A program made the translations under genes and the position numbers. A stretch of DNA of 64,000 nt. Origin: Paracoccus laeviglucosivorans (GTDB lineage: Bacteria > Pseudomonadota > Alphaproteobacteria > Rhodobacterales > Rhodobacteraceae). The DNA lies in NCBI RefSeq assembly GCF_900182695.1, contig NZ_FXTK01000001.1, positions 348,178 through 412,177 of the forward strand. The letters are read 5' to 3'. The notes under the pieces were generated by a model that ran no database searches, had not been told where the DNA came from, and was given only the letters and a program-made list of their open reading frames with translations. Positions 37,162-46,281 of the stretch are shown piece by piece (within the stretch, counting starts at the first letter, position 1; each line of letters starts with the position of its first letter).

Positions 37162-37476
37162 TCAGTAACGCAGGTCCGATCCCATGCGGCGGCGGATTTC
37201 GTCCTTGTCATCGCGCACCATGCCGGGGATCAGAAACAGGTCGATCACCGCCCAGATCCAGACCAGACCCAGCAGCGGCCAACCGATCAGGATCGGCGCG
37301 GTCAGCACGCCGATGCCGGTCATCGCCAGCATCATCAACCCGCTGACCCAGCGCCCAAGATACATCCGATGCGCGCCCAGCCCCCAAAGAAAGATCGCCA
37401 GCAGATAGGCGACCAGCGGCGATTTCGCGTCGTTGGCGACCCGTTGCTCGATCAGAAGTTCCCTTTGGGTATCCAT
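37162..37476 (-). CDS. TM2 domain membrane protein
   Basis: The 104-residue protein has two membrane helices joined by a tight turn and the TM2 signature GLGAHRMYLGRWVSG (usually GxHxFYLG). The second helix is WPLLGLVWIWAVIDLFLI, and a charged C-terminal tail follows. TM2 proteins are widespread, small and of unknown function. The start ATG at 37476 follows AAGGA; an upstream GTG (37497) is a weaker choice. It is read away from pheT, leaving about 170 bases for both promoters. Confidence 0.8.
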   Translation of the reverse strand: MDTQRELLIEQRVANDAKSPLVAYLLAIFLWGLGAHRMYLGRWVSGLMMLAMTGIGVLTAPILIGWPLLGLVWIWAVIDLFLIPGMVRDDKDEIRRRMGSDLRY

Positions 37477-37647
37477 GGCCTCATGTCCTTGTTTCACGAT
37501 TCAAAAGATAGGAAGCCCCGGCCCCCGCGCAAGATCGGCGCAGCACCTGGCGCGATTTGCGGGTCCGGCCCTGCGGGTGGCGCACCACCCTACCAATCCG
37601 CCGCGCCATGCGCTAAGGGATCGGCCAAAGCTTTCGGGAATGCGCGC

Positions 37648-40035
37648 ATGAAATTCACCCTCTCCTGGCTCAAGGAGCATCTCGACACCACCGCCTCGCT
37701 GGATCAGATCACCGAGGCGCTGACCGATCTTGGCCTTGAGGTCGAGGGCGTGACCGACCCCGCCGCCAAGCTGGCCAGCTTCCGTCTGGCCAAGGTGCTG
37801 GAAGCCACGCAGCATCCCGATGCCGACCGCCTGCGCGTCTGCCGCGTCATGACGGACGAGGGCGAAAAGCAGATCGTCTGCGGTGCGCCCAATGCCCGCG
37901 AAGGGATCACCGTCGTGCTGGCGAAGCCCGGCGATTACGTTCCCGGCCTTGATGTGACGCTGGGCGTCGGCAAGATCCGCGGCGTCGAATCCCACGGCAT
38001 GATGGCGTCCGAGCGTGAGCTGGAGCTGTCGGACGAACATAACGGCATCATCGAACTGCCCTCGGGCGAGGTCGGCGACCGTTTCGTCGACTGGCTGGCC
38101 GCGAACCGCCCCGAGGCGGTCGATCCGGTCGTCGAGATCAAGATCACCCCGAACCGCCCCGATGCGCTTGGCGTGCGCGGCGTGGCCCGCGATCTGGCCG
38201 CGCGTGGCCTTGGCGTGCTGCGTGCCGAAAAGGTGGCGGATATTGCGGGCGCGTTCCCCAGCCCGATCAAGGTCGTGATCGCGCCGGAAGTCGCGGACAA
38301 GGCGCCGTTCTTTGCCGGTCGCGTGATCCGTGGCGTCAAGAACGGCCCCTCGCCGGAATGGCTGCAAAAGCGGCTGACCGCGATCGGCCTGCGCCCGATC
38401 AATGCGCTGGTGGACATCACCAACTTCTTCACCTTCGACCTGAACCGCCCGCTGCATGTTTTCGACGCGGACAAGGTGCAGGGCGATCTGGTGGTGCGCG
38501 CCTCGCACGACGGTGAAAGCATCCTTGCGCTGGACGGCAAGACCTATGCGTTCCCAGAAGGCACCATGGTCATCGCCGATGGTAACGGCCCCGAAAGCAT
38601 CGCCGGCATCATGGGCGGCGAGGTGTCGGGCTGCGACGATGCGACCGTCAACGTCTTTCTTGAAAGCGCCTTCTGGGATCCCATCGCGATTGCGACCACA
38701 GGCCGCGCGCTCAAGATCAACTCGGACGCGCGTTACCGTTTTGAACGCGGCGTGGACCCGGCCTTCACGCAGGTCGGGCTGGAACTGGCGACGCAGATGG
38801 TCCTGGACCTGTGCGGAGGCGAGCCGTCCGAATTGGTCACCGCAGGCGCGATCCCTGACACCACCCGCAGCTATCTGCTTGAACCCGCCCGCGTCATCAG
38901 CCTTGTCGGCATGGACATCCCCGAGGCGGAACAGCGCGCCACACTGGAAGCCCTTGGTTTCCGGCTGGAAGGCGATCAGGCCTTCGTGCCCTCATGGCGG
39001 CCCGACGTGCTGGGCAGCGCCGATCTGGTCGAGGAAGTTGCCCGCATCGCCTCGCTGACCAAGTTGCAGGGCCAGCCCCTGCCGCGTCCGCAGCCGGGCA
39101 TTCCCGCGCCGGTGCTGACGCCCCTGCAACGTCGCGAAAGCGCGGCGCGGCGGCTGGCGGCCAGCCTTGGCTATAACGAATGCGTCACCTACAGCTTCAT
39201 CGACGCCGCATCGGCTGCGCTGTTCGGTGGTGGTCAGGACGCAACCCGCGTGGAAAACCCGATCAGCAGCGAAATGACGCATATGCGCCCCGACCTGCTG
39301 CCCGGTCTGCTGGCGGCTGCGGCACGCAATCAGGCGCGCGGCTTTGCCGATCTGGCGCTGTTCGAATGCGGCCCCGTCTTCTCGGGCGGCGAGCCGGGCG
39401 AACAAGACCTGCACCTGACCGCCATTCTGGTCGGCCAGACCGCGCCGCGCGACCCCTTTGCCTCGCGCCGCAAGGTGGACATCTATGACGCCAAGGCCGA
39501 TGCCGAGGCGGTGCTGGCCCAGATCGGCGCGCCCGCCAAAGCGCAGATCAACCGCAAGCTGGACGGATGGTGGCATCCCGGCCGCGCGGGCAATATCGCG
39601 CTGGGGCCGAATGCGCTGGCCACATTCGGCGAGGTGCATCCCAAGGTGCTGCGCCATTACGGCATCAAGGGCACGGTCGTTGCCTTCACGGTCCGCATCG
39701 CCGCAGTGCCATTGCCCAAGGTCCGCACCCCCTCGCGCCCCGCGCTGGCGCTGTCTGACCTGCAGGCGGTCGAACGCGACTTCGCCTTTGTCGTGGATGC
39801 CGGGGTCGAGGCGCTGACGCTGGTCAACGCCGCCGCGGGTGCGGACAAGGCGCTGATCGAACGCGTCACCGTCTTCGACCAGTTCACCGGGCTGGAGGGC
39901 GGCAAGAAATCCATCGCGATCACCGCCCGCCTGCAACCGCGCGACAAGACCCTGACCGATGCCGAGATCGAGGCCGTCAGCGCCAAGATCGTCGAAAAGG
40001 TCACCAAAGCCACAGGCGGCACGCTGCGCAGCTAA
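37648..40035 (+). CDS. pheT: Phenylalanine--tRNA ligase beta subunit
   Basis: The 795-residue subunit starts MKFTLSWLKEHLDTTASLDQ and shows the expected order: a tRNA-binding OB domain (about 40-150; CGAPNAREGITVVLAKPGDY), B3/B4 editing domain, B5 domain, the catalytic-core-like domain, and a C-terminal anticodon-binding FDX-ACB domain ending RDKTLTDAEIEAVSAKIV. It charges tRNA-Phe with the alpha subunit PheS. pheS is not adjacent here, unlike in most bacteria. The ATG at 37648 fits the family N-terminus; upstream in-frame codons are not used. A terminator follows 6 bases after the stop. Confidence 0.96.
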   Translation: MKFTLSWLKEHLDTTASLDQITEALTDLGLEVEGVTDPAAKLASFRLAKVLEATQHPDADRLRVCRVMTDEGEKQIVCGAPNAREGITVVLAKPGDYVPGLDVTLGVGKIRGVESHGMMASERELELSDEHNGIIELPSGEVGDRFVDWLAANRPEAVDPVVEIKITPNRPDALGVRGVARDLAARGLGVLRAEKVADIAGAFPSPIKVVIAPEVADKAPFFAGRVIRGVKNGPSPEWLQKRLTAIGLRPINALVDITNFFTFDLNRPLHVFDADKVQGDLVVRASHDGESILALDGKTYAFPEGTMVIADGNGPESIAGIMGGEVSGCDDATVNVFLESAFWDPIAIATTGRALKINSDARYRFERGVDPAFTQVGLELATQMVLDLCGGEPSELVTAGAIPDTTRSYLLEPARVISLVGMDIPEAEQRATLEALGFRLEGDQAFVPSWRPDVLGSADLVEEVARIASLTKLQGQPLPRPQPGIPAPVLTPLQRRESAARRLAASLGYNECVTYSFIDAASAALFGGGQDATRVENPISSEMTHMRPDLLPGLLAAAARNQARGFADLALFECGPVFSGGEPGEQDLHLTAILVGQTAPRDPFASRRKVDIYDAKADAEAVLAQIGAPAKAQINRKLDGWWHPGRAGNIALGPNALATFGEVHPKVLRHYGIKGTVVAFTVRIAAVPLPKVRTPSRPALALSDLQAVERDFAFVVDAGVEALTLVNAAAGADKALIERVTVFDQFTGLEGGKKSIAITARLQPRDKTLTDAEIEAVSAKIVEKVTKATGGTLRS

Positions 40036-40041
40036 GATCGG

Positions 40042-40069
40042 AAAGCCGGGCCAAGCGCCCGGCTTTTTT
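40042..40069 (+). terminator. Intrinsic terminator of pheT
   Basis: A perfect 10-bp stem (AAAGCCGGGC / GCCCGGCTTT) with a five-base loop is followed by T residues, 6 bases after pheT. Its last base overlaps the stop codon of the convergent pdeM gene. Confidence 0.92.
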
Positions 40070-40737
40070 CATCGCCAGCCGCGCCGGGGCCGCGCGGCAA
40101 GGCCCAGCGGCATGACCACGGGCCGCGTCCCGCAGGCGATCGCCAACCCGCGCGGCACCAATGCCGCAAGCACCGGATCGTCGCAGATCAGCCCGCCGGT
40201 ATAGGCGCCAAAGGCGGGCAGGATCAGGTGATCCGCCCCCAGCAGGAACGCCCGCCGCCGTTCCCCCGCCAGCCGCACCGCAGGGTGGTAATGCCCCGAG
40301 ATGTCCGGCCCCTGCCCCGCCTGATGGCGCAAGGCGACCTGCCCCAGCGACAAGCTGTCCAGCGCCCGCCCCGGCATTCCCAACGGCGCTGCGGGATCGT
40401 GATTGCCGCCGATCCAGACCCAATCTCGCCCCTGCGCCAACGCGGCCAGCCGCAAAGCTACCTGCGCATCCAGCGCCTGCACAGCGGCCATGTCGTCGAA
40501 CCCGTCGCCCAGACTGACAACCGCCACCGGATCCAGCGCCGCGATCTCGGCCCCCAGACGGTCCAGCGTCGCCAGCCCCTCATAGGGCGGCAACAGCGGC
40601 CCGCCGCGCCGCGCCATGCGTTCGGATTTCCCCAAATGCAGGTCGGCCACGATCAGCCAGCGCCCATCCGGCCACCACAGCGCACCGGACCCCCGCGCCT
40701 GCAACTGCAGCCCGTGGAAGTCGAAGCCATAGCTCAT
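40069..40737 (-). CDS. pdeM: Ligase-associated DNA damage response endonuclease PdeM
   Basis: The 222-residue calcineurin-type phosphoesterase has the metal-binding motifs LIVADLHLGKSERMARRGG, VSLGDGFDD, WIGGNHD and ISGHYHPAV. This is the pattern of PdeM proteins, Mn-dependent phosphodiesterases encoded with Lhr-type helicases and ATP-dependent ligases in bacterial repair operons. It is the last gene of the four-gene leftward operon and overlaps the helicase gene by 4 bases (ATGA). It is thought to process DNA ends or cyclic phosphates during repair; the exact lesion is not established. Confidence 0.92.
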   Translation of the reverse strand: MSYGFDFHGLQLQARGSGALWWPDGRWLIVADLHLGKSERMARRGGPLLPPYEGLATLDRLGAEIAALDPVAVVSLGDGFDDMAAVQALDAQVALRLAALAQGRDWVWIGGNHDPAAPLGMPGRALDSLSLGQVALRHQAGQGPDISGHYHPAVRLAGERRRAFLLGADHLILPAFGAYTGGLICDDPVLAALVPRGLAIACGTRPVVMPLGLAARPRRGWR

Positions 40738-43157
40738 GCGACCAGCCCCGCCTCGCGCATCAACGCATCCGCCTCGATCTGGGCCAGCCGCTCGCGCCCC
40801 TCGCCACGGATGGGGACACGGCCCACCTCCAGCAGCAGGGGCGCGGCCAGGGGCGAGACGCGCTCCAGCACACGATGTTCGCGACGGGGTGAGCGCGCCA
40901 GCATCTCCTCGATCCGGCCGAAATCGACAAGACCGCGCCCGGCCTCGTCGGCGGTGACGCGCAGCATCAGGTGGTCCGGGTCGTATTTGCGCAAAGTGTC
41001 ATACAGGATGTCGCTGGAAAACGTCGCCTGACGCCCGGATTTGCGTGCGCCGGGCATGTTGCGCTGGATCAGCCCGGCGACCACGGCGACATTGCGGAAG
41101 GTGCGCTTCATCACCGCATTCTCGCCCAGCCAATCGCCCAGCCCTGCGCGCAGCCGCGCCGCATCGATCAGCGGCGCGGGGTCGCGCACCGGGTCCAGCG
41201 ACCAGACCAGCAGCGCGTAATCGGTCGACAGAAAGCCCAGCGGACCCAGCCCCTCTTCCTCCATCTCGCGGGTCAGCAGCAGGCCCAGCGTCTGCAAGGC
41301 ATTGCGCCCCGCAAAACCGTAGATCGCAAAATGCCACAGCCCGGCATGGGGGAAAGTCTCGGACAGCAGCAGCCCCGGCTCCGGCAAGCGGCTGACGCGG
41401 GCCTGCAATCCCAGCCAGTCGCGCGTATCCTTGGGCAATGCCGTGTGCTGCACCGGATCGCCGATCATCGCCTGCACGCGATGGGCAAGCTGCGTGGACA
41501 TGGCCAGCTTGACGCCCGAAAACACCGCGATCTTGGGCTGCTGGCTGGCATCTGGCGTGACCTGAATCACCATGTCCCGCAGACTGTCCATCCGCACCAC
41601 GCGCCCGCCGATCAGAAAGCTGTCGCCGGGGGTCAGGCTGGCGGCAAACGCCTCCTCGACCTCACCCAAGGGCGCACCGCCGCGGCCGCGCATCCGAACC
41701 TTCAGCATCTCGGCCTCGACGATGGTGCCGACATTCATGCGCAAAAGCCGCGCCGCACGCGGATCGCGCAGCCGCCAAAGCCCGTCCCGCAGCATCAGCC
41801 TTTGCCAGCGGTCATAGGCGCGCAGCGCATAGCCGCCCGTCGCCGCGAAATCCAGACAGGCATCGAAATCCGCCCGGCTCAGACCGCGATAAGGCCCGGC
41901 TGTCACCACCTCGGCAAACAGCGCATCCGCATCGAACGGCGCGGCACAAGCGGTCAACAGGATATGCTGGCACAGCACGTCCAGAGGCCCCGGCCCGCGC
42001 GGATCGCCGTCCAGATCGCGTGCCGTCACGGCCTGCAAGGCTGCTACGCACTCAATCTGCTCAAAGCGGTTCGCGGGCACGATCCGCGCCTTGGATGGCG
42101 CGTTGTATCGGTGGTTCGCCCGCCCGATCCGCTGGACCAACCGCTTGACGTTCTTGGGCGCACCGACCTGAATGACCAGATCGACCGCGCCCCAGTCGAT
42201 GCCCAGATCCAGACTGCCGGTCGCGACCACAGCGCGCAATTCGCCCGCCGCCATCGCCGCCTCGACCCGCGCCCGCTGCTCTCGCGCCAGGCTGCCGTGA
42301 TGCAAGCCGATGGGCAGGTTTTCGTCATTTGCAGCCCAAAGCGCCTGAAAGAACAGCTCGGCCTGTGCGCGGGTGTTGATAAAGATGATGGTCGTCCGTG
42401 CCTCGCGCACGGCTGCCAGCACCTCTGGGATCGCGTAATGCCCCCCACCCCCGGCCCATGGCGCAGGTGCGGCGGTCGGCAGCATGGCGATGTCGGGATC
42501 AGGCCCCGGATCGGGCTCGACGATCTCGACCGGGGCCGCGCCCGCCATGAATCCTGCCAAGGCCTGCGGATCCTCGACCGTCGCCGACAGCCCCGTCACC
42601 CGCACGCCCGGCGACAATGCCCGCAATCGCGCCAGCCCCAGCATCAGCTGGTCGCCGCGCTTGCTTTCCGCCAGCGCGTGCAGCTCATCCAGCACCACCC
42701 GGCGCAAACCGCCAAAAATAGCAGGCGCCTCGGGATAGCTCAGCATCAAGGCCAGGCTCTCGGGCGTGGTCAGCAGCACATGCGGCGGATCGACCCGCTG
42801 CCGCCGCCGCTGCGCCGAGCCGGTATCGCCGGTTCGGTCCTCGATGCGAATATCCAGCCCCAACTCGGCCACGGGCCGCCCCAGATTGCGCGCAATATCC
42901 GCCGTCAGCGCCTTCAAGGGCGAGACATACAGCGTATGCAGCCCCCTTCGTTCTTCTCTGTTCTCCAAATACCCATCCGGCCCTTCCACCGGCGCAAGCT
43001 CCACCAATGAAGGCAGGAACCCCGCCAGCGTCTTGCCGCCCCCGGTCGGCGCGATCAGCAGACTGTCGCCTTTGGCCGCCAGCAATGCCAGCTGATGCGG
43101 ATGCGGCTGCCAGCCTTGGCGATCGAACCAGTCATGGAAAATCTGCGGCAGGATCAC
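40734..43157 (-). CDS. Ligase-associated DNA damage response DEXH-box helicase (Lhr-like)
   Basis: The 807-residue superfamily 2 helicase has Walker A APTGGGKTLAGFLP, DELHALAESKRG (motif II), TGLSATVEDP (motif III), VATGSLDLGIDWGAVDLVIQVGAP and QRIGRANHRY (motif VI), followed by the winged-helix and C-terminal Lhr-core domains. It corresponds to the Lhr-core proteins that unwind DNA or RNA:DNA hybrids from a 3' single strand. Translation starts at a GTG within the ligase stop (GTGA), and the end overlaps pdeM. Its place in the exonuclease-ligase-helicase-PdeM operon shows that it acts in a dedicated repair pathway. Confidence 0.94.
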   Translation of the reverse strand: MILPQIFHDWFDRQGWQPHPHQLALLAAKGDSLLIAPTGGGKTLAGFLPSLVELAPVEGPDGYLENREERRGLHTLYVSPLKALTADIARNLGRPVAELGLDIRIEDRTGDTGSAQRRRQRVDPPHVLLTTPESLALMLSYPEAPAIFGGLRRVVLDELHALAESKRGDQLMLGLARLRALSPGVRVTGLSATVEDPQALAGFMAGAAPVEIVEPDPGPDPDIAMLPTAAPAPWAGGGGHYAIPEVLAAVREARTTIIFINTRAQAELFFQALWAANDENLPIGLHHGSLAREQRARVEAAMAAGELRAVVATGSLDLGIDWGAVDLVIQVGAPKNVKRLVQRIGRANHRYNAPSKARIVPANRFEQIECVAALQAVTARDLDGDPRGPGPLDVLCQHILLTACAAPFDADALFAEVVTAGPYRGLSRADFDACLDFAATGGYALRAYDRWQRLMLRDGLWRLRDPRAARLLRMNVGTIVEAEMLKVRMRGRGGAPLGEVEEAFAASLTPGDSFLIGGRVVRMDSLRDMVIQVTPDASQQPKIAVFSGVKLAMSTQLAHRVQAMIGDPVQHTALPKDTRDWLGLQARVSRLPEPGLLLSETFPHAGLWHFAIYGFAGRNALQTLGLLLTREMEEEGLGPLGFLSTDYALLVWSLDPVRDPAPLIDAARLRAGLGDWLGENAVMKRTFRNVAVVAGLIQRNMPGARKSGRQATFSSDILYDTLRKYDPDHLMLRVTADEAGRGLVDFGRIEEMLARSPRREHRVLERVSPLAAPLLLEVGRVPIRGEGRERLAQIEADALMREAGLVA

Positions 43158-44698
43158 AGCATCGCCTCAAGGGTTTCCAGCCGGTCGGCCTCGGCGGCGG
43201 GCTTGTCCCAGCGGATGCGGCTGATGCGGGGGAAACGCATGGCCACGCCGGATTTGTGGCGGGTGGAACGGTTCAGCCCTTCAAAGGCGACTTCGACCAC
43301 CAGCTTGGGGGCCAGCGCGCGGACGGGGCCGAAACGCTCGGTCGTGTTGGCGCGGACGAACTTGTCCAGTTCGCGCAACTCGGCATCGGTAAAGCCGAAA
43401 TAGGCCTTGCCGACCGGCACCAGCTCATCCCCCGCCCATAGGCCAAAGGTGAAATCGGAATGAAAGCCCGAGCGTTTGCCATGCCCGCGCTGCGCATAGA
43501 TCAGCACGGCATCGACCACCATCGGATCGCGTTTCCACTTGAACCACGGCCCGCGCGGACGACCCGAGACATAGGCGCTGTCGCGGCGCTTGATCATCAC
43601 CCCCTCGATCACCGCTGCGGGCGGATCGGCACGCAAAGCCGCCAGATCATCCCAGCCCGCGAAATCCAGCCGGGGTGAGACGTCGATGCGTTCCCCGAAC
43701 CCCACCGCTTCCAGCACGGCGCGGCGCTCGACCAATGGCAGCGGGCGCAGATCGCGGCCTTCCCAGATCAGCAGGTCGTAAAGCCGCAGCCCCGCCGGAT
43801 GGCTGGCCAAAAGCCCCTTGCCCACCGATTTGCGGTTCAGCCGCTTTTGCAGATCGCCAAACGGCGCGACCTCGCCCTGTCGGCGCACGATCAGTTCGCC
43901 ATCCGCCGTGCCGTCGAAATCCATGGCATCGACGACATCGGGAAAGGCATGGGAAATATCCTCGCCCGTGCGCGAATACAGCCGCTTGACGCCGCCATCG
44001 CTGACCGCCTGCACGCGGATACCATCCCATTTCCATTCGGCGACATAGGCGGCGGGGTCCAACGCGCGAAGCTCGTCCAGATCGGTCGGGGTGGACAGCA
44101 TCACCGGGCGGAATGGCGCCAAAGCCGCGCTTTCGGGCCGTGCGCCGCCGCCGATCCAGCCGAACAGGGGCGCATAGGGCGGGGAAAGCCCGTGCCATAT
44201 CTCCTCAAGATCAGCGACCGCAGGGGTGCCCATCCCGGCCAGCGCCATCCGCGCCATGCGGGCGGACAGGCCGACGCGCAGATTGCCGGTCGCCAGCTTC
44301 AGAAAGGCCAGCCGCTCGGACGGGCCAAGCCGGTCCAGCATCGCGGCAATGGCTCCGGGCAGCGCGGCCTTGCCGGTGGTTTGCAGCAACTCAACCGCTT
44401 GCGACAGGGGCGGGTCGTCCTGCGCACCCTCGGGCCAGATCAGCGCGATGGTTTCGGCCAGATCACCGACGAAATCGTAACTCAGCGCCAAGAGCTGATC
44501 GTCGATGCGTTCGGCCGCCAACCCGCGCAGCAACGAAGGCGTGACGCGCCGCAGTTCCAGATCACCCGTCAGCGCCGCCAGCGCCCAGCCGCGGTCCGGG
44601 TCCGGCGTCGCTTCCAGATAATGCTGCAAAAGCTGCAATTTCGCGTTGCGCGCCGCGGTGAAGGCCAGACGTTCCAGCAATGCAGCAAAGGCCTTCAT
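43154..44698 (-). CDS. ATP-dependent DNA ligase, cisplatin-damage-response type
   Basis: The 514-residue enzyme has an N-terminal helical DNA-binding domain (about 1-200), the adenylation domain with nucleophilic Lys in AEWKWDGIRVQ, TADGELIV (motif III), DLLIWEGRDL, EGVMIKRRDSAYVSGRP (motif IV) and FKWKRDP (motif V), and a C-terminal OB fold. This arrangement is that of the ATP ligases linked to Lhr/PdeM genes, named for sensitivity to cisplatin; the housekeeping ligase in these bacteria is NAD-dependent. It begins at MKAFAALLERLAF, overlapping the exonuclease stop by 4 bases. Confidence 0.94.
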   Translation of the reverse strand: MKAFAALLERLAFTAARNAKLQLLQHYLEATPDPDRGWALAALTGDLELRRVTPSLLRGLAAERIDDQLLALSYDFVGDLAETIALIWPEGAQDDPPLSQAVELLQTTGKAALPGAIAAMLDRLGPSERLAFLKLATGNLRVGLSARMARMALAGMGTPAVADLEEIWHGLSPPYAPLFGWIGGGARPESAALAPFRPVMLSTPTDLDELRALDPAAYVAEWKWDGIRVQAVSDGGVKRLYSRTGEDISHAFPDVVDAMDFDGTADGELIVRRQGEVAPFGDLQKRLNRKSVGKGLLASHPAGLRLYDLLIWEGRDLRPLPLVERRAVLEAVGFGERIDVSPRLDFAGWDDLAALRADPPAAVIEGVMIKRRDSAYVSGRPRGPWFKWKRDPMVVDAVLIYAQRGHGKRSGFHSDFTFGLWAGDELVPVGKAYFGFTDAELRELDKFVRANTTERFGPVRALAPKLVVEVAFEGLNRSTRHKSGVAMRFPRISRIRWDKPAAEADRLETLEAML

Positions 44699-45687
44699 TC
44701 CTCGGCCTCGTCTTCGTAGCCGACCAACCGCAAGGGCCGCGCGGGAATCTGCGCCAACTCGCACCAGCGGATCACGCCATCCTCGGTCCCATGCGTCACC
44801 CAGACTTCGGACGGGGCCAGTTCCGTCAGCGTGCCGGTCAGCATCGGCCAATCGACGTGATCGCTGATGATCAGCGGCAGTTCCACGCCCCGCTGCCGCG
44901 CCCGCGCCCTGACCGCCATCCAGCCCGAGGCGAAGCCGATCACCGGGTCGCGAAACCGCTGCACCCACAGGCTGGCAAAGGCCGAGGGCGGGGCGATGAC
45001 AAGCTGCGCCGGAACCTCGTCAGCGGTGGCGGGGATCAGTTCGCCCAGTTCCACCCCCTGCGCGGCATAGTAATCGCACAGCACCTTCAGCGCGCCATGG
45101 ATGGCGATGGGTGCGTCATAGCCCGCTTCGCGCATCAGGCTGATGACATGCTGCGCCTTGCCCAGTGCATAGGCGCCGATCAGATGCGGACGGTCGGGAA
45201 ATTCGGCCATGCTGGCGATCAGCTTGGCCACCTGCGTCGCGGGATCGGGAAAGCGAAACACCGGCAGGCCAAAGGTCGCCTCGGTCACGAAGACATCGCA
45301 TGGGACGGGTTCAAAAGGCACGCAGGTCGGGTTTGCCGCGCGGGTATAGTCGCCCGAGACCACGATCCGGCAGCCTCCCGCCGTCACCGCGATCTGCGCC
45401 GAGCCCAGCACATGCCCCGCCGGATGAAAGCTGACATCGACATCGCCGATGCGCATTCTGCCGTCCGCCACCTGTTCGGATCCCGCATGGTCCGTGCCCA
45501 TGCGCAACCGCATGATCTCAAGCGTTTGCTGCGTCGCCATAACCGCGCCATGGCCGTAGCGGGCATGGTCGGAATGGCCGTGGGTGATCAGCGCGCGTTC
45601 GACCGGACGCACGGGGTCGATATGGAAACCACCTTTGGGGCAATACAGGCCCGCATCGGTCGGGAACAGGATCTGATCGGCGCGCAT
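44695..45687 (-). CDS. Ligase-associated DNA damage response exonuclease (MBL/SNM1-like)
   Basis: The 330-residue metallo-beta-lactamase-fold nuclease has the HxHxDH metal motif in ITHGHSDHARYGHG, further ligands in HPAGHVLGSAQ and SGDYTR, and late Asp/His residues (ISDHVDWP, VWVTHGTEDG). It resembles SNM1/Pso2-like exonucleases that trim 5' or crosslinked DNA ends. It is the first gene of the operon exonuclease-ligase-helicase-pdeM; all junctions are 4-base overlaps, giving strong translational coupling. The promoter should lie in the 30 bases between it and the lrp gene or further upstream. Confidence 0.93.
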   Translation of the reverse strand: MRADQILFPTDAGLYCPKGGFHIDPVRPVERALITHGHSDHARYGHGAVMATQQTLEIMRLRMGTDHAGSEQVADGRMRIGDVDVSFHPAGHVLGSAQIAVTAGGCRIVVSGDYTRAANPTCVPFEPVPCDVFVTEATFGLPVFRFPDPATQVAKLIASMAEFPDRPHLIGAYALGKAQHVISLMREAGYDAPIAIHGALKVLCDYYAAQGVELGELIPATADEVPAQLVIAPPSAFASLWVQRFRDPVIGFASGWMAVRARARQRGVELPLIISDHVDWPMLTGTLTELAPSEVWVTHGTEDGVIRWCELAQIPARPLRLVGYEDEAEE

Positions 45688-45717
45688 GGACCCAAGATGT
45701 AGAACATTTCGTGAAAA

Positions 45718-46191
45718 TCAACCGGGCGACAGCGGCCGGCCTTGGAATATCGTCTCCATCGAGAAAACGCCGGTGACGCGTTCCAGATCCATTCCGTCGA
45801 TCAGCCGCTTGTAAAGCGTGTCATAGCCCGACATGCCGGTGGTCACGGCTTTCGCCATGTAATCCCATTCGCCGCCGATGCGGTGGAATTCGGTGATCTC
45901 GGGGATCGCCTCGATCCGGGTGCGGAAACGCCGCGCCCAAGCGTCGTCGTGATGGCGGGTGCGGATCATGATAAAGACCGTCAGCCCCAGCCCCAGCGCC
46001 ACCGGGTCGATGACGGCGCGGCTGCCGTTCAGCACCCCCGCCTCGGTCAGTCGTGTCAGCCGCCGCCAGCAGGCATTCTGCGACAGGCCCACCCGCTCGG
46101 CCAGTTCGCGTTGGGACAGGTTGGCATCCTTTTGCAGCAGCACCAGCAACTTGTTGTCGATCTTGTCGATTTCTGGCGTCTTGTCGTTCAT
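45718..46191 (-). CDS. Lrp/AsnC family transcriptional regulator
   Basis: The 157-residue protein has the full Lrp layout: helix-turn-helix at about residues 10-55 (ELAERVGLSQNACWRRLTRL) and a C-terminal RAM sensor domain (FIMIRTRHHDDAWARRFR ... ITEFHRIGGEWDY). Lrp proteins are amino-acid-sensing regulators that usually control a divergent gene; here that is the class V aminotransferase gene at 46282, 90 bases away. The intergenic region contains the palindrome CAATATTG (46208-46215), which may belong to an operator. The amino acid sensed is unknown. Confidence 0.92.
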   Translation of the reverse strand: MNDKTPEIDKIDNKLLVLLQKDANLSQRELAERVGLSQNACWRRLTRLTEAGVLNGSRAVIDPVALGLGLTVFIMIRTRHHDDAWARRFRTRIEAIPEITEFHRIGGEWDYMAKAVTTGMSGYDTLYKRLIDGMDLERVTGVFSMETIFQGRPLSPG

Positions 46192-46281
46192 TTGACCACC
46201 TGTTTGCCAATATTGCGCAGGGAATGAAGATGTTTCCTCGGGAGGTGCAGGTCAAGATGTGTCAAAACAAGGAAAACCCCG

